This document shows, one piece after another, positions 44,380 through 52,883 of a DNA stretch of 64,000 nt; the first letter of the stretch is position 1, and every line of letters begins with the position of its first letter. Source of the stretch: Paludibacter sp963678465 (lineage in GTDB: Bacteria; Bacteroidota; Bacteroidia; Bacteroidales; Paludibacteraceae); the NCBI GenBank assembly GCA_963678465.1, contig OY782858.1, positions 3,596,001-3,660,000 on the forward strand, in the 5' to 3' direction. A program made the translations under genes and the position numbers. The notes beneath the pieces were generated by a model. It saw nothing but the letters and a program-made list of their open reading frames with translations. It did not search any database and was not told the DNA's origin.

Positions 44380-47274
44380 ATGAAAAAAGTATTTCAAACC
44401 AAATTAAAAAGTATAACTAAGGTACTTACTTTAGTTATTATTGCTTCTTTAGCAACTTTTACTGGTTGTAAGTCTTATGATGAGGACATTACTACACTCA
44501 CCAACGATGTTACATCCATAAAAACTCAATTAGCAAGTCTTGACACTTATACCAAAGCTCAGATTGATGCTAAAATTACAACATTGAATGGCGAAATTAC
44601 AACGCTTAAGACTTCGTTGGCAACTTTGACTGCTAATGGTGCAACTGATGCTGAATTAGCAGCTTTGAAAACTGATATTGAAAGCAGATTTGTAACAAAA
44701 GCTGCTCTTGATGCTTACAAAACTCAGGTAACTACTGATATCGCTGCTGCTGTTGCTGGTTTAGCAACAAAAGTTTCGGTTGATGCCGTAAGTACTGAAG
44801 TAGTAAAAGTTCAAACAGCTCTATCTGCTTTAGGCGTGGCTGTAGATGCAAAAATTCTTGCATTGAAATCAGAACTTAATACTAAAGATGCTGAATTGGC
44901 TGCTGCTATTGGTCTTGTTGAAGCTCGTGTAGCTACATTAGAAGGTTTAGTTGCTGCTAACACTACAGGTGTTGCTGCAAACAAAGCTTCAATTGTTGCT
45001 CTTCAGGCTGAATTAACAGCATTGAAAGCCGGTACTTATACTAAAGCTGAGATCGATACTAAGTTAGCTGCTATTGATGCAGATCTTAAAAAACTTGGTA
45101 CTGACCTTAAACTTGAATTCGAAGTATTTGCGGTTCGTCAATTGTCAGGTTTATTGTTTGTTCCTGCTTGGGTAAACGATGGCTTTAATGCAGTTGAAAT
45201 TGGTTATATCGTTGATATACCTACAGCTCCAGCACTTTCAGTAAAAGCTATGTTTACACAACAAAATGTAACATTCAGATTTAACCCAACTACAGCTGAT
45301 CTTAGCGGAACAACTTGGAGTTTTATCAACAATTCTGCTGTTTTCAATGCTCCTGGTGTAAGCGCTGCTCCTGGTGACGCATCAACTTTGTTTGCTGCTC
45401 CTGCATTGACAAACAACAACGATGGATCAGGTAACTTTAATTTGAAAGTTGGAACATGGTCAGAACCTGCTGCTGGTAAAACTAACTACTTCGCTCTTCA
45501 GGCTAATAAAGTAGTTGATGGAAAAACTTCAAGTGTAGTTTCTGATTATGTAAAAGTATCTACTACTGCATATAGTGCATTTATATCTGATGCAGTTAAA
45601 TCAGTAGTTGCTACTGATAGTTATGTTCATTACAGAACTGCTATACCTGCTATCGGAGATGCTAATGACTTCGATTTGATTTCAGACAACTCTATCGTTA
45701 CTGATCTTGATAACTTGGTTTTAGCAACAGCTAATAAAGGAGGCCTTTTAGAAAAAACTTTTGCTGCTTACGGATTCGGTGTTGCCGGAACAGATTATAA
45801 ATATGAATTTTCTCTTCCAACATATCTTGGATTGGACGGTGTTACTAACCAGAATTCATTTGTATCTTTGGATGCAAATAACGTATTGAAAGTGAACCAA
45901 GGTTCTTCTGTAGTTGATCGTAACCCATTGGTTTTAGTGAAACTTAAATCAATGAGTGGCAATTTATTGGCTCAGGCTTATATCAAATTTAAAATTGTTG
46001 CTAAAATTATTGGTGGAGGAGTTGTTGAATTCCCAGTTCCTGCTGTAAATCTTACTTATCCTTCATTGTTTAAAGATGCTGTTGCAGGTGTTTCTGCAGG
46101 AGACGTAACCGATGTTATTCTGACTTGGGCTGATATTAACAATCATATCTACAATCCACTTGGATTAACACACAATGAATTCCAGGCTAAGTTTGGTGGT
46201 GTAACTCCAACAGTTGCTGTTACTGTAAATGGTACTGCTGTAGTTGGTGCAACTCTTGCTCAATATCCTTTGATTAAATCGATGTTGGCTCCGGATGTTG
46301 ATACTTATGCAATGAAATATCAAGTAACTCCATTGGCTAAATTCGGTACAACTGTTGTAACCTATACATTTGATACTGGTATTGCAACTGAACCTAAGGT
46401 GAAAATATCATTTACTTATACTGTTGCTAAACCAACATTGGATAAAACTATCCTTGCCGGTTATCGTTTGAATGGTTCTGCTACCGATATCTTAACTCAA
46501 GGTATGAATGCAGGTTCAAATTACTTAATGCAATTGTATTTGGGTGAAGCATTTAGCTTCGGTACATCTACTTACAGAAATGTATTTGGTACTGCAACAG
46601 CAGGTAAAGTTGATGCTGCTACTCATACGTTTGCATTCAAAACTACTGTTCCTGCTCAAACAGGTGCTCAGTTAACTCCTGCTTCTGCTTCTACAATTGA
46701 TGCTGCTTTAGGTACAAGTGCTGCTCCAACTACTGGCCAGTTAATGGACTTAACAACTAAATTGACTACTGATGAAAGAGTTTATGCTATGCAGTTTATC
46801 ACTGTATATCCAAATGCTGAAAAAGATGTATTTGATTTCAATGTACATTTTGTAAATCCATTCTCTATCGAATTGGATCCAGCAGCTGACTTCCAGTTGA
46901 TCGACAAAGTAAACGGTACTGAAGATACACAAGATGTAATGGCTAATTATATAGTTAAATTCAAAGGCAAGAAAATTGTAACTAAGGGTGTTGCTGAAAC
47001 AACAAATACTGCAACTACTGTAGTAGCAACTGATTTTGTTGACATTACAAATGCTGCTTACGGTTTATTCTATCAATTAACTCCTGGAACTAGCTATTTC
47101 ACTGTATCTAAAGCTGGTGGTAATGCATTCAACAAACAAAGTGTTATTACTTGGGATAATGTTGGTACTGCTCTTCAAACTGAACAAGCTGTTGCAACAA
47201 CTCAAGTTAAGTTTGTAGCTTCGTTTGCTGAAATTACAAGAACTGCAGATAATGTAACTGTTAAACCTGAATAA
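44380..47274 (+). CDS. Coiled-coil surface lipoprotein, probably abundant
   Basis: 964 residues. A lipoprotein signal peptide ends at lipobox 'FTGC' with C30; 'KSYDED' after it is acidic, as in surface-export signals of Bacteroidetes lipoproteins. Residues about 35-250 are Ala/Thr/Leu/Lys-rich heptads with no proline, a long coiled-coil stalk. The rest is beta-rich. Residues about 400-541 match the C-terminal ~145 residues of the minus-strand protein at 49224. No T9SS sorting domain is present. Codon use is strongly biased (GCT, GTT, ACT, CTT repeated), unlike neighbouring genes, consistent with very high expression. It has its own promoter, long leader and strong terminator. I do not recognise a named family; an S-layer-like or major surface protein is plausible. 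Confidence 0.8.
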   Translation: MKKVFQTKLKSITKVLTLVIIASLATFTGCKSYDEDITTLTNDVTSIKTQLASLDTYTKAQIDAKITTLNGEITTLKTSLATLTANGATDAELAALKTDIESRFVTKAALDAYKTQVTTDIAAAVAGLATKVSVDAVSTEVVKVQTALSALGVAVDAKILALKSELNTKDAELAAAIGLVEARVATLEGLVAANTTGVAANKASIVALQAELTALKAGTYTKAEIDTKLAAIDADLKKLGTDLKLEFEVFAVRQLSGLLFVPAWVNDGFNAVEIGYIVDIPTAPALSVKAMFTQQNVTFRFNPTTADLSGTTWSFINNSAVFNAPGVSAAPGDASTLFAAPALTNNNDGSGNFNLKVGTWSEPAAGKTNYFALQANKVVDGKTSSVVSDYVKVSTTAYSAFISDAVKSVVATDSYVHYRTAIPAIGDANDFDLISDNSIVTDLDNLVLATANKGGLLEKTFAAYGFGVAGTDYKYEFSLPTYLGLDGVTNQNSFVSLDANNVLKVNQGSSVVDRNPLVLVKLKSMSGNLLAQAYIKFKIVAKIIGGGVVEFPVPAVNLTYPSLFKDAVAGVSAGDVTDVILTWADINNHIYNPLGLTHNEFQAKFGGVTPTVAVTVNGTAVVGATLAQYPLIKSMLAPDVDTYAMKYQVTPLAKFGTTVVTYTFDTGIATEPKVKISFTYTVAKPTLDKTILAGYRLNGSATDILTQGMNAGSNYLMQLYLGEAFSFGTSTYRNVFGTATAGKVDAATHTFAFKTTVPAQTGAQLTPASASTIDAALGTSAAPTTGQLMDLTTKLTTDERVYAMQFITVYPNAEKDVFDFNVHFVNPFSIELDPAADFQLIDKVNGTEDTQDVMANYIVKFKGKKIVTKGVAETTNTATTVVATDFVDITNAAYGLFYQLTPGTSYFTVSKAGGNAFNKQSVITWDNVGTALQTEQAVATTQVKFVASFAEITRTADNVTVKPE

Positions 47275-47307
47275 TTAAGATTATAGTTAAATCTTGTTAT
47301 GTAGTTG

Positions 47308-47343
47308 GCAGCCCCGGAATTTATTCCGGGGCTGCTTTTTTTT
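47308..47343 (+). terminator. Strong terminator of the lipoprotein gene
   Basis: A perfect 12-bp stem GCAGCCCCGGAA / TTCCGGGGCTGC with a TTTA loop is followed by eight to nine T. Confidence 0.95.
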
Positions 47344-47445
47344 GCACCTCACCCCGGCCCTCTCCCGCGGAGAGGGAGCAGGAGGAGATAGAACTCTTGT
47401 GTCGTTCTGAAATTTGTTCACAGATTTTTTAAATTAAAAATCAGT

Positions 47446-47651
47446 AAACCCCTCCGCTTCGCTCGTCCCCTTTGAAAGGGGACATCTACGCAGTTCGCTG
47501 TTTATCGCAAATAAAAAACTTTTGTATGGTTCGGTTTTAACAGAGTCTATAATTTACACAAATTCTTGCGGACAATAATCTCCCCTCTTACTCCCTCTCC
47601 TTTGGGAGAGGGCTGGGGTGAGGTTGGGAGTACCCGCAGGGGGAGGGGTTT
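47446..47651. repeat. Dispersed inverted-ended repeat element, copy R0
   Basis: It starts aaacccctccgcttcgctcg and ends ggaggggttt, so the ends are inverted copies over 10 bp. A hairpin (tcccctttgaaagggga) lies just inside the left end. The middle is diverged from R1-R3, and near the right end it contains a second repeat (ccctctcctttgggagaggg) also seen in R2. No gene. Confidence 0.75.
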
Positions 47652-47714
47652 GTTAATAATTCAACAGTTAGGAAGCCGAAAAATTTTTACATAGACAGGT
47701 TTTTAATTTTTACC

Positions 47715-47891
47715 AAACCCCTCCGCTTCGCTCGTCCCCTTAGAAAGGGGACAAACATCGCGGTGCTGGATTTATCAGAAATAATACCATCAGTAAGGTT
47801 TCATGTTTTATTTAAATCTATTAAGTTTTTCTAAATCTCGCGGACTATGATCTCCCCTTTTTAAGGGGAGTACCCGCAGGGGGAGGGGTTT
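47715..47891. repeat. Dispersed inverted-ended repeat element, copy R1
   Basis: 177 bp, ends as in R0. Subterminal hairpins: tccccttagaaagggga at the left and ctccccttttt-aaggggag at the right. It lies 30 nt upstream of the first DUF559 gene and is almost identical to R3 and, apart from an insertion, R2. Confidence 0.85.
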
Positions 47892-47921
47892 GATGAAATT
47901 ATATAAAAAAACAGCAACATT

Positions 47922-48281
47922 ATGTCAAACCAACTAAATACACTTCCGGAAATGAAGCCTTTTCGCAGAAAACTGCGCAAACAAATGACTGCTGCTGAAG
48001 TGGCTTTATGGTTGATGATAAAAAACAAACAATTGGATGGAGAACGTTTTCTCAGACAATTTAGTATAGGTCATTATGTTGTCGATTTTTATTGCCACAA
48101 ACATAAATTAGCCATCGAACTGGACGGCGAAGTTCATTCTTCAGAAGATCGTCAGACTTATGACAAAAAACGAACAGATTATTTAAATTCAGTAGGTGTT
48201 ACTGTTTTACGATTTGAGAATTTTGAAGTTTTGCAGTATCCCACACGTACCTTAGATAAAATACGAAAGTATTTGAAATGA
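47922..48281 (+). CDS. DUF559 endonuclease-like protein, copy A
   Basis: 119 residues, PD-(D/E)XK-type fold of the DUF559 family, related to very-short-patch-repair endonucleases. Seen: 'RRKLRKQMTAAEVALWLMIK' at the N-terminus, 'FLRQFSIGHYVVDFYCHKHKLAIELDGEVH' holding the D...E-L-D-G core (the acidic active-site residues), and 'RTDYLNSVGVTVLRFENFEV', the family's usual end. All core residues are present. Start: ATG at 47922; MKPF in the alignment is an alternative. It lies between repeats R1 and R2. The true substrate is unknown; family proteins are predicted nucleases and are often scattered near repeats. Confidence 0.88.
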   Translation: MSNQLNTLPEMKPFRRKLRKQMTAAEVALWLMIKNKQLDGERFLRQFSIGHYVVDFYCHKHKLAIELDGEVHSSEDRQTYDKKRTDYLNSVGVTVLRFENFEVLQYPTRTLDKIRKYLK

Positions 48282-48307
48282 TTAAGTGCTTGGTTTTTAA
48301 TTTTACC

Positions 48308-48538
48308 AAACCCCTCCGCTTCGCTCGTCCCCTTACAAAGGGGACAAACATCGCGGTGCTGGATTTATCAGAAATAATACCATCAGTAAGGTTTCAAGTT
48401 TTATTTAAATCTATTAAGTTTTTCTAAATCTCGCGGACTGTGATCTCCCCTTTTCTTACTCCCTCTCCTATGGGAGAGCCTGCCTGCCGCAGGCAGGGGC
48501 TGGGGTGAGGTTGGAAGTACCCGCAGAGGGAGGGGTTT
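48308..48538. repeat. Dispersed inverted-ended repeat element, copy R2 (with nested insertion)
   Basis: Same ends and interior as R1, but 231 bp long: about 55 extra bases carry two further repeats, ccctctcctatgggagag and a palindrome CCTGCCTGCcGCAGGCAGG. The end is slightly changed (gcagagggaggggttt). It lies between the two DUF559 genes. Confidence 0.85.
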
Positions 48539-48564
48539 GTAGAAATTACATAAAATCAGCTACC

Positions 48565-48924
48565 GTGTCAGACCAACTAAATACGCTTCCGGAAATGAAG
48601 CCTTTTCGCAGAAAACTGCGCAAACAAATGACTGCTGCTGAAGTGGCTTTATGGTTGATGATAAAAAACAAACAATTGGATGGAGAACGTTTTCTCAGAC
48701 AATTTAGTATAGGTCATTATGTTGTCGATTTTTATTGCCACAAACATAAATTAGCCATCGAACTGGACGGCGAAGTTCATTCTTCAGAAGATCGTCAGAC
48801 TTATGACAAAAAACGAACAGATTATTTAAATTCAGTAGGTGTTACTGTTTTACGATTTGAGAATTTTGAAGTTTTGCAGTATCCCACACGTACCTTAGAT
48901 GAAATACGAAAGTATTTGAAATGA
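48565..48924 (+). CDS. DUF559 endonuclease-like protein, copy B
   Basis: Near-identical to copy A (about four base changes in 360, e.g. D-K to D-E near the C-terminus), and offset by exactly 643 bp. The start codon is GTG where copy A has ATG; the remaining reading frame is intact, with the same DUF559 core 'AIELDGEVH'. An upstream in-frame GTG at 48505 would add 20 residues encoded by repeat R2 and is unlikely. It lies between R2 and R3. The duplication of gene plus adjoining repeat must be recent. Confidence 0.85.
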   Translation: MSDQLNTLPEMKPFRRKLRKQMTAAEVALWLMIKNKQLDGERFLRQFSIGHYVVDFYCHKHKLAIELDGEVHSSEDRQTYDKKRTDYLNSVGVTVLRFENFEVLQYPTRTLDEIRKYLK

Positions 48925-48950
48925 TTAAGTGCTTGGTTTTTAATTTTACC

Positions 48951-49126
48951 AAACCCCTCCGCTTCGCTCGTCCCCTTACAAAGGGGACAAACATCGCGGT
49001 GCTGGATTTATCAGAAATAATACCATCAGTAAGGTTTCAAGTTTTATTTAAATCTATTAAGTTTTTCTAAATCTCGCGGACTGTGATCTCCCCTTATAAG
49101 GGGAGTACCCGCAGGGGGAGGGGTTT
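48951..49126. repeat. Dispersed inverted-ended repeat element, copy R3
   Basis: 176 bp, the same as R1 apart from a few substitutions, and 643 bp after R2's start. It ends ggaggggttt. It closes the R-gene-R-gene-R arrangement. Confidence 0.85.
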
Positions 49127-49149
49127 CAAAACAGGAAAGTAAAAAGAAA

Positions 49150-49201
49150 AACCCCTCCGCTGTTCTCGTGCCATTAAAATAGGGTGAGCAGCGGAGGGGT
49201 T
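49150..49201 (-). terminator. Repeat-derived terminator of the FISUMP gene
   Basis: A perfect 13-bp stem AACCCCTCCGCTG / CAGCGGAGGGGTT. On the minus strand it is followed by a T-rich tract (TTTTTCTTTTT), 23 nt beyond the stop of the minus-strand gene. The arms match the ends of the R elements, so a dispersed repeat probably serves as terminator here. Confidence 0.7.
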
Positions 49202-49223
49202 GGTGTTCTGATTTGTAGATAGC

Positions 49224-51056
49224 TTAAAGACCGATGATTTTAAATTTGATATAAGCTTCGGCCAATGAATTTCCTTCCATTGATTTGAGGCTTACTAAAA
49301 CCAAAGGAGTGCGATCCATTGCTGAAATATTCTGATTCACTGTCAATATATTAGTTACACCATCTAAAGTTACAAACGAATTCTGGTTAGTTACACCATC
49401 CAATCCAAGATAAGTTGGAAGTGAAAATTCAAATTTATAATCTGTCCCGGCAAGGCCTAAGCCATAAGCGGAAAAGGTTTTTTCTAAACCGCTATCTTTA
49501 GTTGTGGTTGCCAATACCAAATCATCAAGATCAATACCAATAGAATTACCGAAAATCAAATTGAAGTCATTCGCATCACCAATGGCTGGAATAGCAGTTT
49601 TGAAATGTACATAGGTATCGGTAGATACTACAGATTTTTTGGCATCTGAAATAAATGATACGTAAATTGAAGGAGTGTTGAATGAAACTTCGTTGCCATA
49701 AGATGTGCCCATGTTGTTGGTTGCATACGCTCTTACATAATAGATAGTTCCAGATGTTAAGTTTGTCAGAGCACTGCTGAATATGCCCGGGCCTGCGCCA
49801 TCTGTTGTTTTAAAATGATCAGTCGTTGGATTCGGGTTTGTACTCCAGCATAGGCCTCTGACCGAAACCGTAGCGCCACCATCGTTGCTTATATTTCCTC
49901 CACTTGTAGCACTGTTTGCAGTAATTTCGGTAACATCTACTGTTGTTAATGTAGGTTTTGTTGCCGTTGTTTTAAAAGTAATTACATTGCCATAAGCGGT
50001 GCCTACGCTGTTAGTAGCATATGCGCAAATATAATAAGTTGTTCCGGGGGTTAGTCCCGAGATGGAACTATTGAAAATGCCTTTGCCGCTTCCATCGGTT
50101 GTTTTTGTGTCGGTAATTGTAGGGTTACCTGTCGTATTCCAACAGATACCTCTTGATGTGATAGGGTCGTTACCATCGAATGTTATATTTCCACCACTTA
50201 CCACCGATGTGGATGTGATGGAGCTGGCTGCTGTAGTTGTTATTACAGGTAAATCACTTTTAATACATCGTATGGAGAAACCAATTTTTTTAGACGAAAC
50301 AAAGTTCTGGAAAAAATTATAGCCATAGAACATTGCCCTGTAATTCGCTTCAACATCTGTAGTTTCGTCTTTTGCCCAAAAGAAGCTCCCTTCTGTTTGA
50401 CTGAAAAAGACACCAGATGTACCATATCTTCCACCAGCAGGTAGTCCATTGAAACCACTCGAATTATTGTTGTTCATGTTATTTCCCGGTGCACCTATAC
50501 CACTGCTTACTTTCCAATAGTTATTGGAGGCAAGCGATTTTGCAAATTTATTCCCTGATGTTGACCCATCGTAATTAAAACTGTTGTTAATTAAATAATT
50601 TTCGAGGACTAACCATTCTTCGATGGTTGGAATATGCCAGCCGGCAGGAGCAATATTTCTACTGTCGTTTGTAGCATACCAGTTGTATAAATGTCCAAAA
50701 ATACTGCCATTTGTTGGGCTATTATCGTAATCGCACCAGGCGGCAGTAGTAAGTCCAGCCCAGGCTGTGTTGTCGGTAACATTGGGTATGCTTTCGCCGT
50801 TTCTGAATTTTGTAGTTTTAAGGTTCTCGAGCATCCATGTTTGTGTACCAATTGTCACCGTATGGTATCTGTTGCCATCCAGGTCCTGGAAAGTGCCTGC
50901 CAGGGGCGATGGCGCAGTGAAGGTGATGCTGTCGATTTGAGCTACAGCGCGTTTGGAGACTACGGCTCCTCCTCTGTAAATGTACAGGGTGTCTTGTGCA
51001 AAAGCCATAACCGATGTAAAAGCAAGAACAAGTAGGAGTAAAGTATTTTTTTTCAT
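49224..51056 (-). CDS. Secreted FISUMP-domain protein with FN3-like repeats
   Basis: 610 residues. Signal peptide 1-20 ('MAFAQ'). A short 'IYRGGAVVSKRAVAQIDSITF' segment is followed by a FISUMP (major paralogous) domain at about 54-270: 'GTFQDLDGNRYHTVTIGTQTWM', 'LYNWYATND', 'PAGWHIPTIEEW', 'FSIRCI'. Two FN3-like repeats follow, about 272-365 and 366-460, with 'CWNTTGNPT' and 'CWSTNPNPT' phrases. The last ~145 residues match the middle of the lipoprotein at 44380. The protein ends there without a T9SS sorting domain, which may mean truncation or C-terminal replacement. Extracellular location is inferred; role unknown. It lies 29 nt after a short T9SS-sorted protein gene on the same strand. 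Confidence 0.85.
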   Translation of the reverse strand: MKKNTLLLLVLAFTSVMAFAQDTLYIYRGGAVVSKRAVAQIDSITFTAPSPLAGTFQDLDGNRYHTVTIGTQTWMLENLKTTKFRNGESIPNVTDNTAWAGLTTAAWCDYDNSPTNGSIFGHLYNWYATNDSRNIAPAGWHIPTIEEWLVLENYLINNSFNYDGSTSGNKFAKSLASNNYWKVSSGIGAPGNNMNNNNSSGFNGLPAGGRYGTSGVFFSQTEGSFFWAKDETTDVEANYRAMFYGYNFFQNFVSSKKIGFSIRCIKSDLPVITTTAASSITSTSVVSGGNITFDGNDPITSRGICWNTTGNPTITDTKTTDGSGKGIFNSSISGLTPGTTYYICAYATNSVGTAYGNVITFKTTATKPTLTTVDVTEITANSATSGGNISNDGGATVSVRGLCWSTNPNPTTDHFKTTDGAGPGIFSSALTNLTSGTIYYVRAYATNNMGTSYGNEVSFNTPSIYVSFISDAKKSVVSTDTYVHFKTAIPAIGDANDFNLIFGNSIGIDLDDLVLATTTKDSGLEKTFSAYGLGLAGTDYKFEFSLPTYLGLDGVTNQNSFVTLDGVTNILTVNQNISAMDRTPLVLVSLKSMEGNSLAEAYIKFKIIGL

Positions 51057-51084
51057 ATAGATATATGCTAAAGATTTGACAATT

Positions 51085-51597
51085 TTAGTTTTTAATTATT
51101 TTTTTGCTGATCACTTCGGTTCCGTTGTTGAATCGCAAAAGGTAAATGCCACGCGACCATGAGCCTGTATGAATGGATTGTGTGGTGTTGTTGAGTTCGA
51201 ATGGTTTGTTGTACATTATTTTACCATCGATGCTTAGTATTTCAATGTTTATACTTTCGTTCGGCTTGTTGCTAAGATATCGAATGTTTAGTAAGTCGTG
51301 TACAGGATTGGGGTAAATGTTGATTTCGTTTTCGTCGCTGCCTGGGTTTGTTACTTCGGTGTATTGCGAAAAACTAAGAAATCGTAAGTCTGCAATGGAG
51401 TAGGGAATTGAAGTGCTTCCATCTTTTTTGTTCAGTACTAAATCGGTACCTGCAAAAGTAATCGATCGAAGACTTGTAAGTGTGAAATCGCTCGTTGCAC
51501 CGCTTTTCCCGACTACAAAAAGTGACTGAGCCTGTATTCCTGTCAGCGCTGATAAGCAGAGGAAAAGAGCCCACAATTTGATTTTTTTGAAGTTCAT
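51085..51597 (-). CDS. Short secreted protein with T9SS sorting domain
   Basis: 170 residues from the ATG at 51597 (MNFKKIKLWALF), which places a signal peptide ('GIQAQ') at the N-terminus; a longer frame starts earlier but has no such signal. Residues about 25-80 are a small beta domain ('FTLTSLRSITFAGTDLVLNKKDGS'). About 92-170 is a T9SS type A sorting domain ('INIYPNPVHDLLNIRY', 'RGIYLLRF', ending 'SKKIIKN'). It precedes the FISUMP gene and may be co-transcribed with it. The 5' half resembles the start of the FISUMP protein ('SITFT'-like segment), as is common in such pairs. Confidence 0.83.
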   Translation of the reverse strand: MNFKKIKLWALFLCLSALTGIQAQSLFVVGKSGATSDFTLTSLRSITFAGTDLVLNKKDGSTSIPYSIADLRFLSFSQYTEVTNPGSDENEINIYPNPVHDLLNIRYLSNKPNESINIEILSIDGKIMYNKPFELNNTTQSIHTGSWSRGIYLLRFNNGTEVISKKIIKN

Positions 51598-51632
51598 ATT
51601 GATTGATTTGTGTAAATGATTTGCTATGCTGC

Positions 51633-51666
51633 CAAAAATATAGCAAGAATACCGGCAGTACAGCAA
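51633..51666 (-). promoter_or_regulatory. Putative promoter of the short T9SS-sorted protein
   Basis: On the minus strand TATTTTTG (51633-51640) is preceded by TTG (51664-51666) at 23 bp, slightly too long. The -7 box is a full match; the -33 is uncertain. Confidence 0.35.
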
Positions 51667-51823
51667 TTCAATAGTTAAATTGTCGGTAAATGTAGGAATA
51701 AATTATGGGAATTCAAAGATTTTTTAATTGTGAGATCAAAAATTTATCAGATTGGTTCGATATAATACCAAATTAACTACATTCTGTAGCTATTCTGCGA
51801 ATATTGTAGCTATAAACAAAAAA

Positions 51824-51845
51824 AATCTCCGGGTTACCGGAGATT
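51824..51845. terminator. Bidirectional-looking terminator downstream of the response regulator
   Basis: A 9-bp stem AATCTCCGG / CCGGAGATT with a four-base loop carries T-runs on both sides. It lies 135 nt beyond the stop of the minus-strand response regulator. The gap 51598-51980 holds nothing else. Confidence 0.85.
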
Positions 51846-51980
51846 CATTTTTTTTGTTAAGATACTTACAAAGCGGAATACTTATTATAAGCTTCAATGT
51901 ATTTTACAATATATATTGAAAATAATGTACACAGAAACTGGCTTGTAACTTTGATACTCGTAACTCGTAACTATTATTAT

Positions 51981-52613
51981 CTAGTCTACCAATTTATTTT
52001 CGATAGCATAATGGGTTAATTCCACATTATTTTTGATGTTTAGTTTTTCGAAAATACGTAAGCGATAGGTAAATACAGTGCTTATGCTGAGTCCGAGTTC
52101 TTCGGCTATATCCTTTACTTTTACTCCCGATGCTATTTTAACCAGGATTTCGTTTTCGCGGCTCGAAAGTTGGTTGGCTGCGGGTGTTTCGTTTTCGGGG
52201 ATAATGCTGAAAGCGAGTTGTTCGGCCAAGGTGTTGCTGATGTACCTTCCCTTGCTGTGAATCTTACGGATGGCGACTACCAATTCTTCGAGAGCGGTAT
52301 CCTTGCAAAGGTAACCCGAGGCTCCGGCTTTAAGTGTGCGCAGGGCAAATTTGTCTTCGGGATGTATGCTGAGTACCAGGATGTGCATTTTTGGTTTCAA
52401 CGCTTTGATATCGGCCAAAAGATCGATGCCACTTCGGCCCGGCATATTCATATCGAGTAACATAACATCACAGTCGGTGTTTTTGATTTTTCTGAGCGCT
52501 TCAATACCGTCCTGCGCTTCGCCCACCACTACTAAGTCGGATGCTTCTTTAAGGATCATTTTTAATCCCTGACGAATAATTTCGTGATCGTCGACAATAA
52601 ATACTCTTATCAT
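51981..52613 (-). CDS. LuxR/NarL-family response regulator
   Basis: 210 residues. Receiver domain about 1-120: acidic pocket D8-D9, phospho-acceptor D54 in 'VMLLDMNMPGRSG', later 'VLSIHPEDKFA' and 'AGASGYLCKD' (Lys). DNA-binding LuxR-type helix-turn-helix at about 145-205 ('LSSRENEILVKIASGVKVKDIAEELGLSISTVFTYRLRIFEKL'). It is the only regulator near three NarL-type sensor kinases encoded upstream on the same strand (52884-61574), so it is their probable common target. Target genes are not visible. Confidence 0.93.
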   Translation of the reverse strand: MIRVFIVDDHEIIRQGLKMILKEASDLVVVGEAQDGIEALRKIKNTDCDVMLLDMNMPGRSGIDLLADIKALKPKMHILVLSIHPEDKFALRTLKAGASGYLCKDTALEELVVAIRKIHSKGRYISNTLAEQLAFSIIPENETPAANQLSSRENEILVKIASGVKVKDIAEELGLSISTVFTYRLRIFEKLNIKNNVELTHYAIENKLVD

Positions 52614-52883
52614 AATAATTTAATTTTACTGGATGAACAAACTATCTTGAAAATATGTTCTCGAAAATGTGTGTTTTTGATTTAATATCTTAATTGATAT
52701 TCGATTGCGAATCCATGTTGTTGAGCTTCCTGAAAAAAAAGTGCTACCGGATACGTGTTTTTATTTATAAATTGAGATTCGTTATTTCTTTCTTTTGTTC
52801 ACAATAATAAATTGTTTGTCAAAATTAAGAAATAATTTTGATTTTAAGCTGTGTTGACGCTAATTATTTTTGACAGACTGATT

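Noticed and set aside
48505..48564. Alternative upstream start for DUF559 copy B
   Set aside because: The added 20 residues are encoded by repeat R2 and do not exist in copy A.
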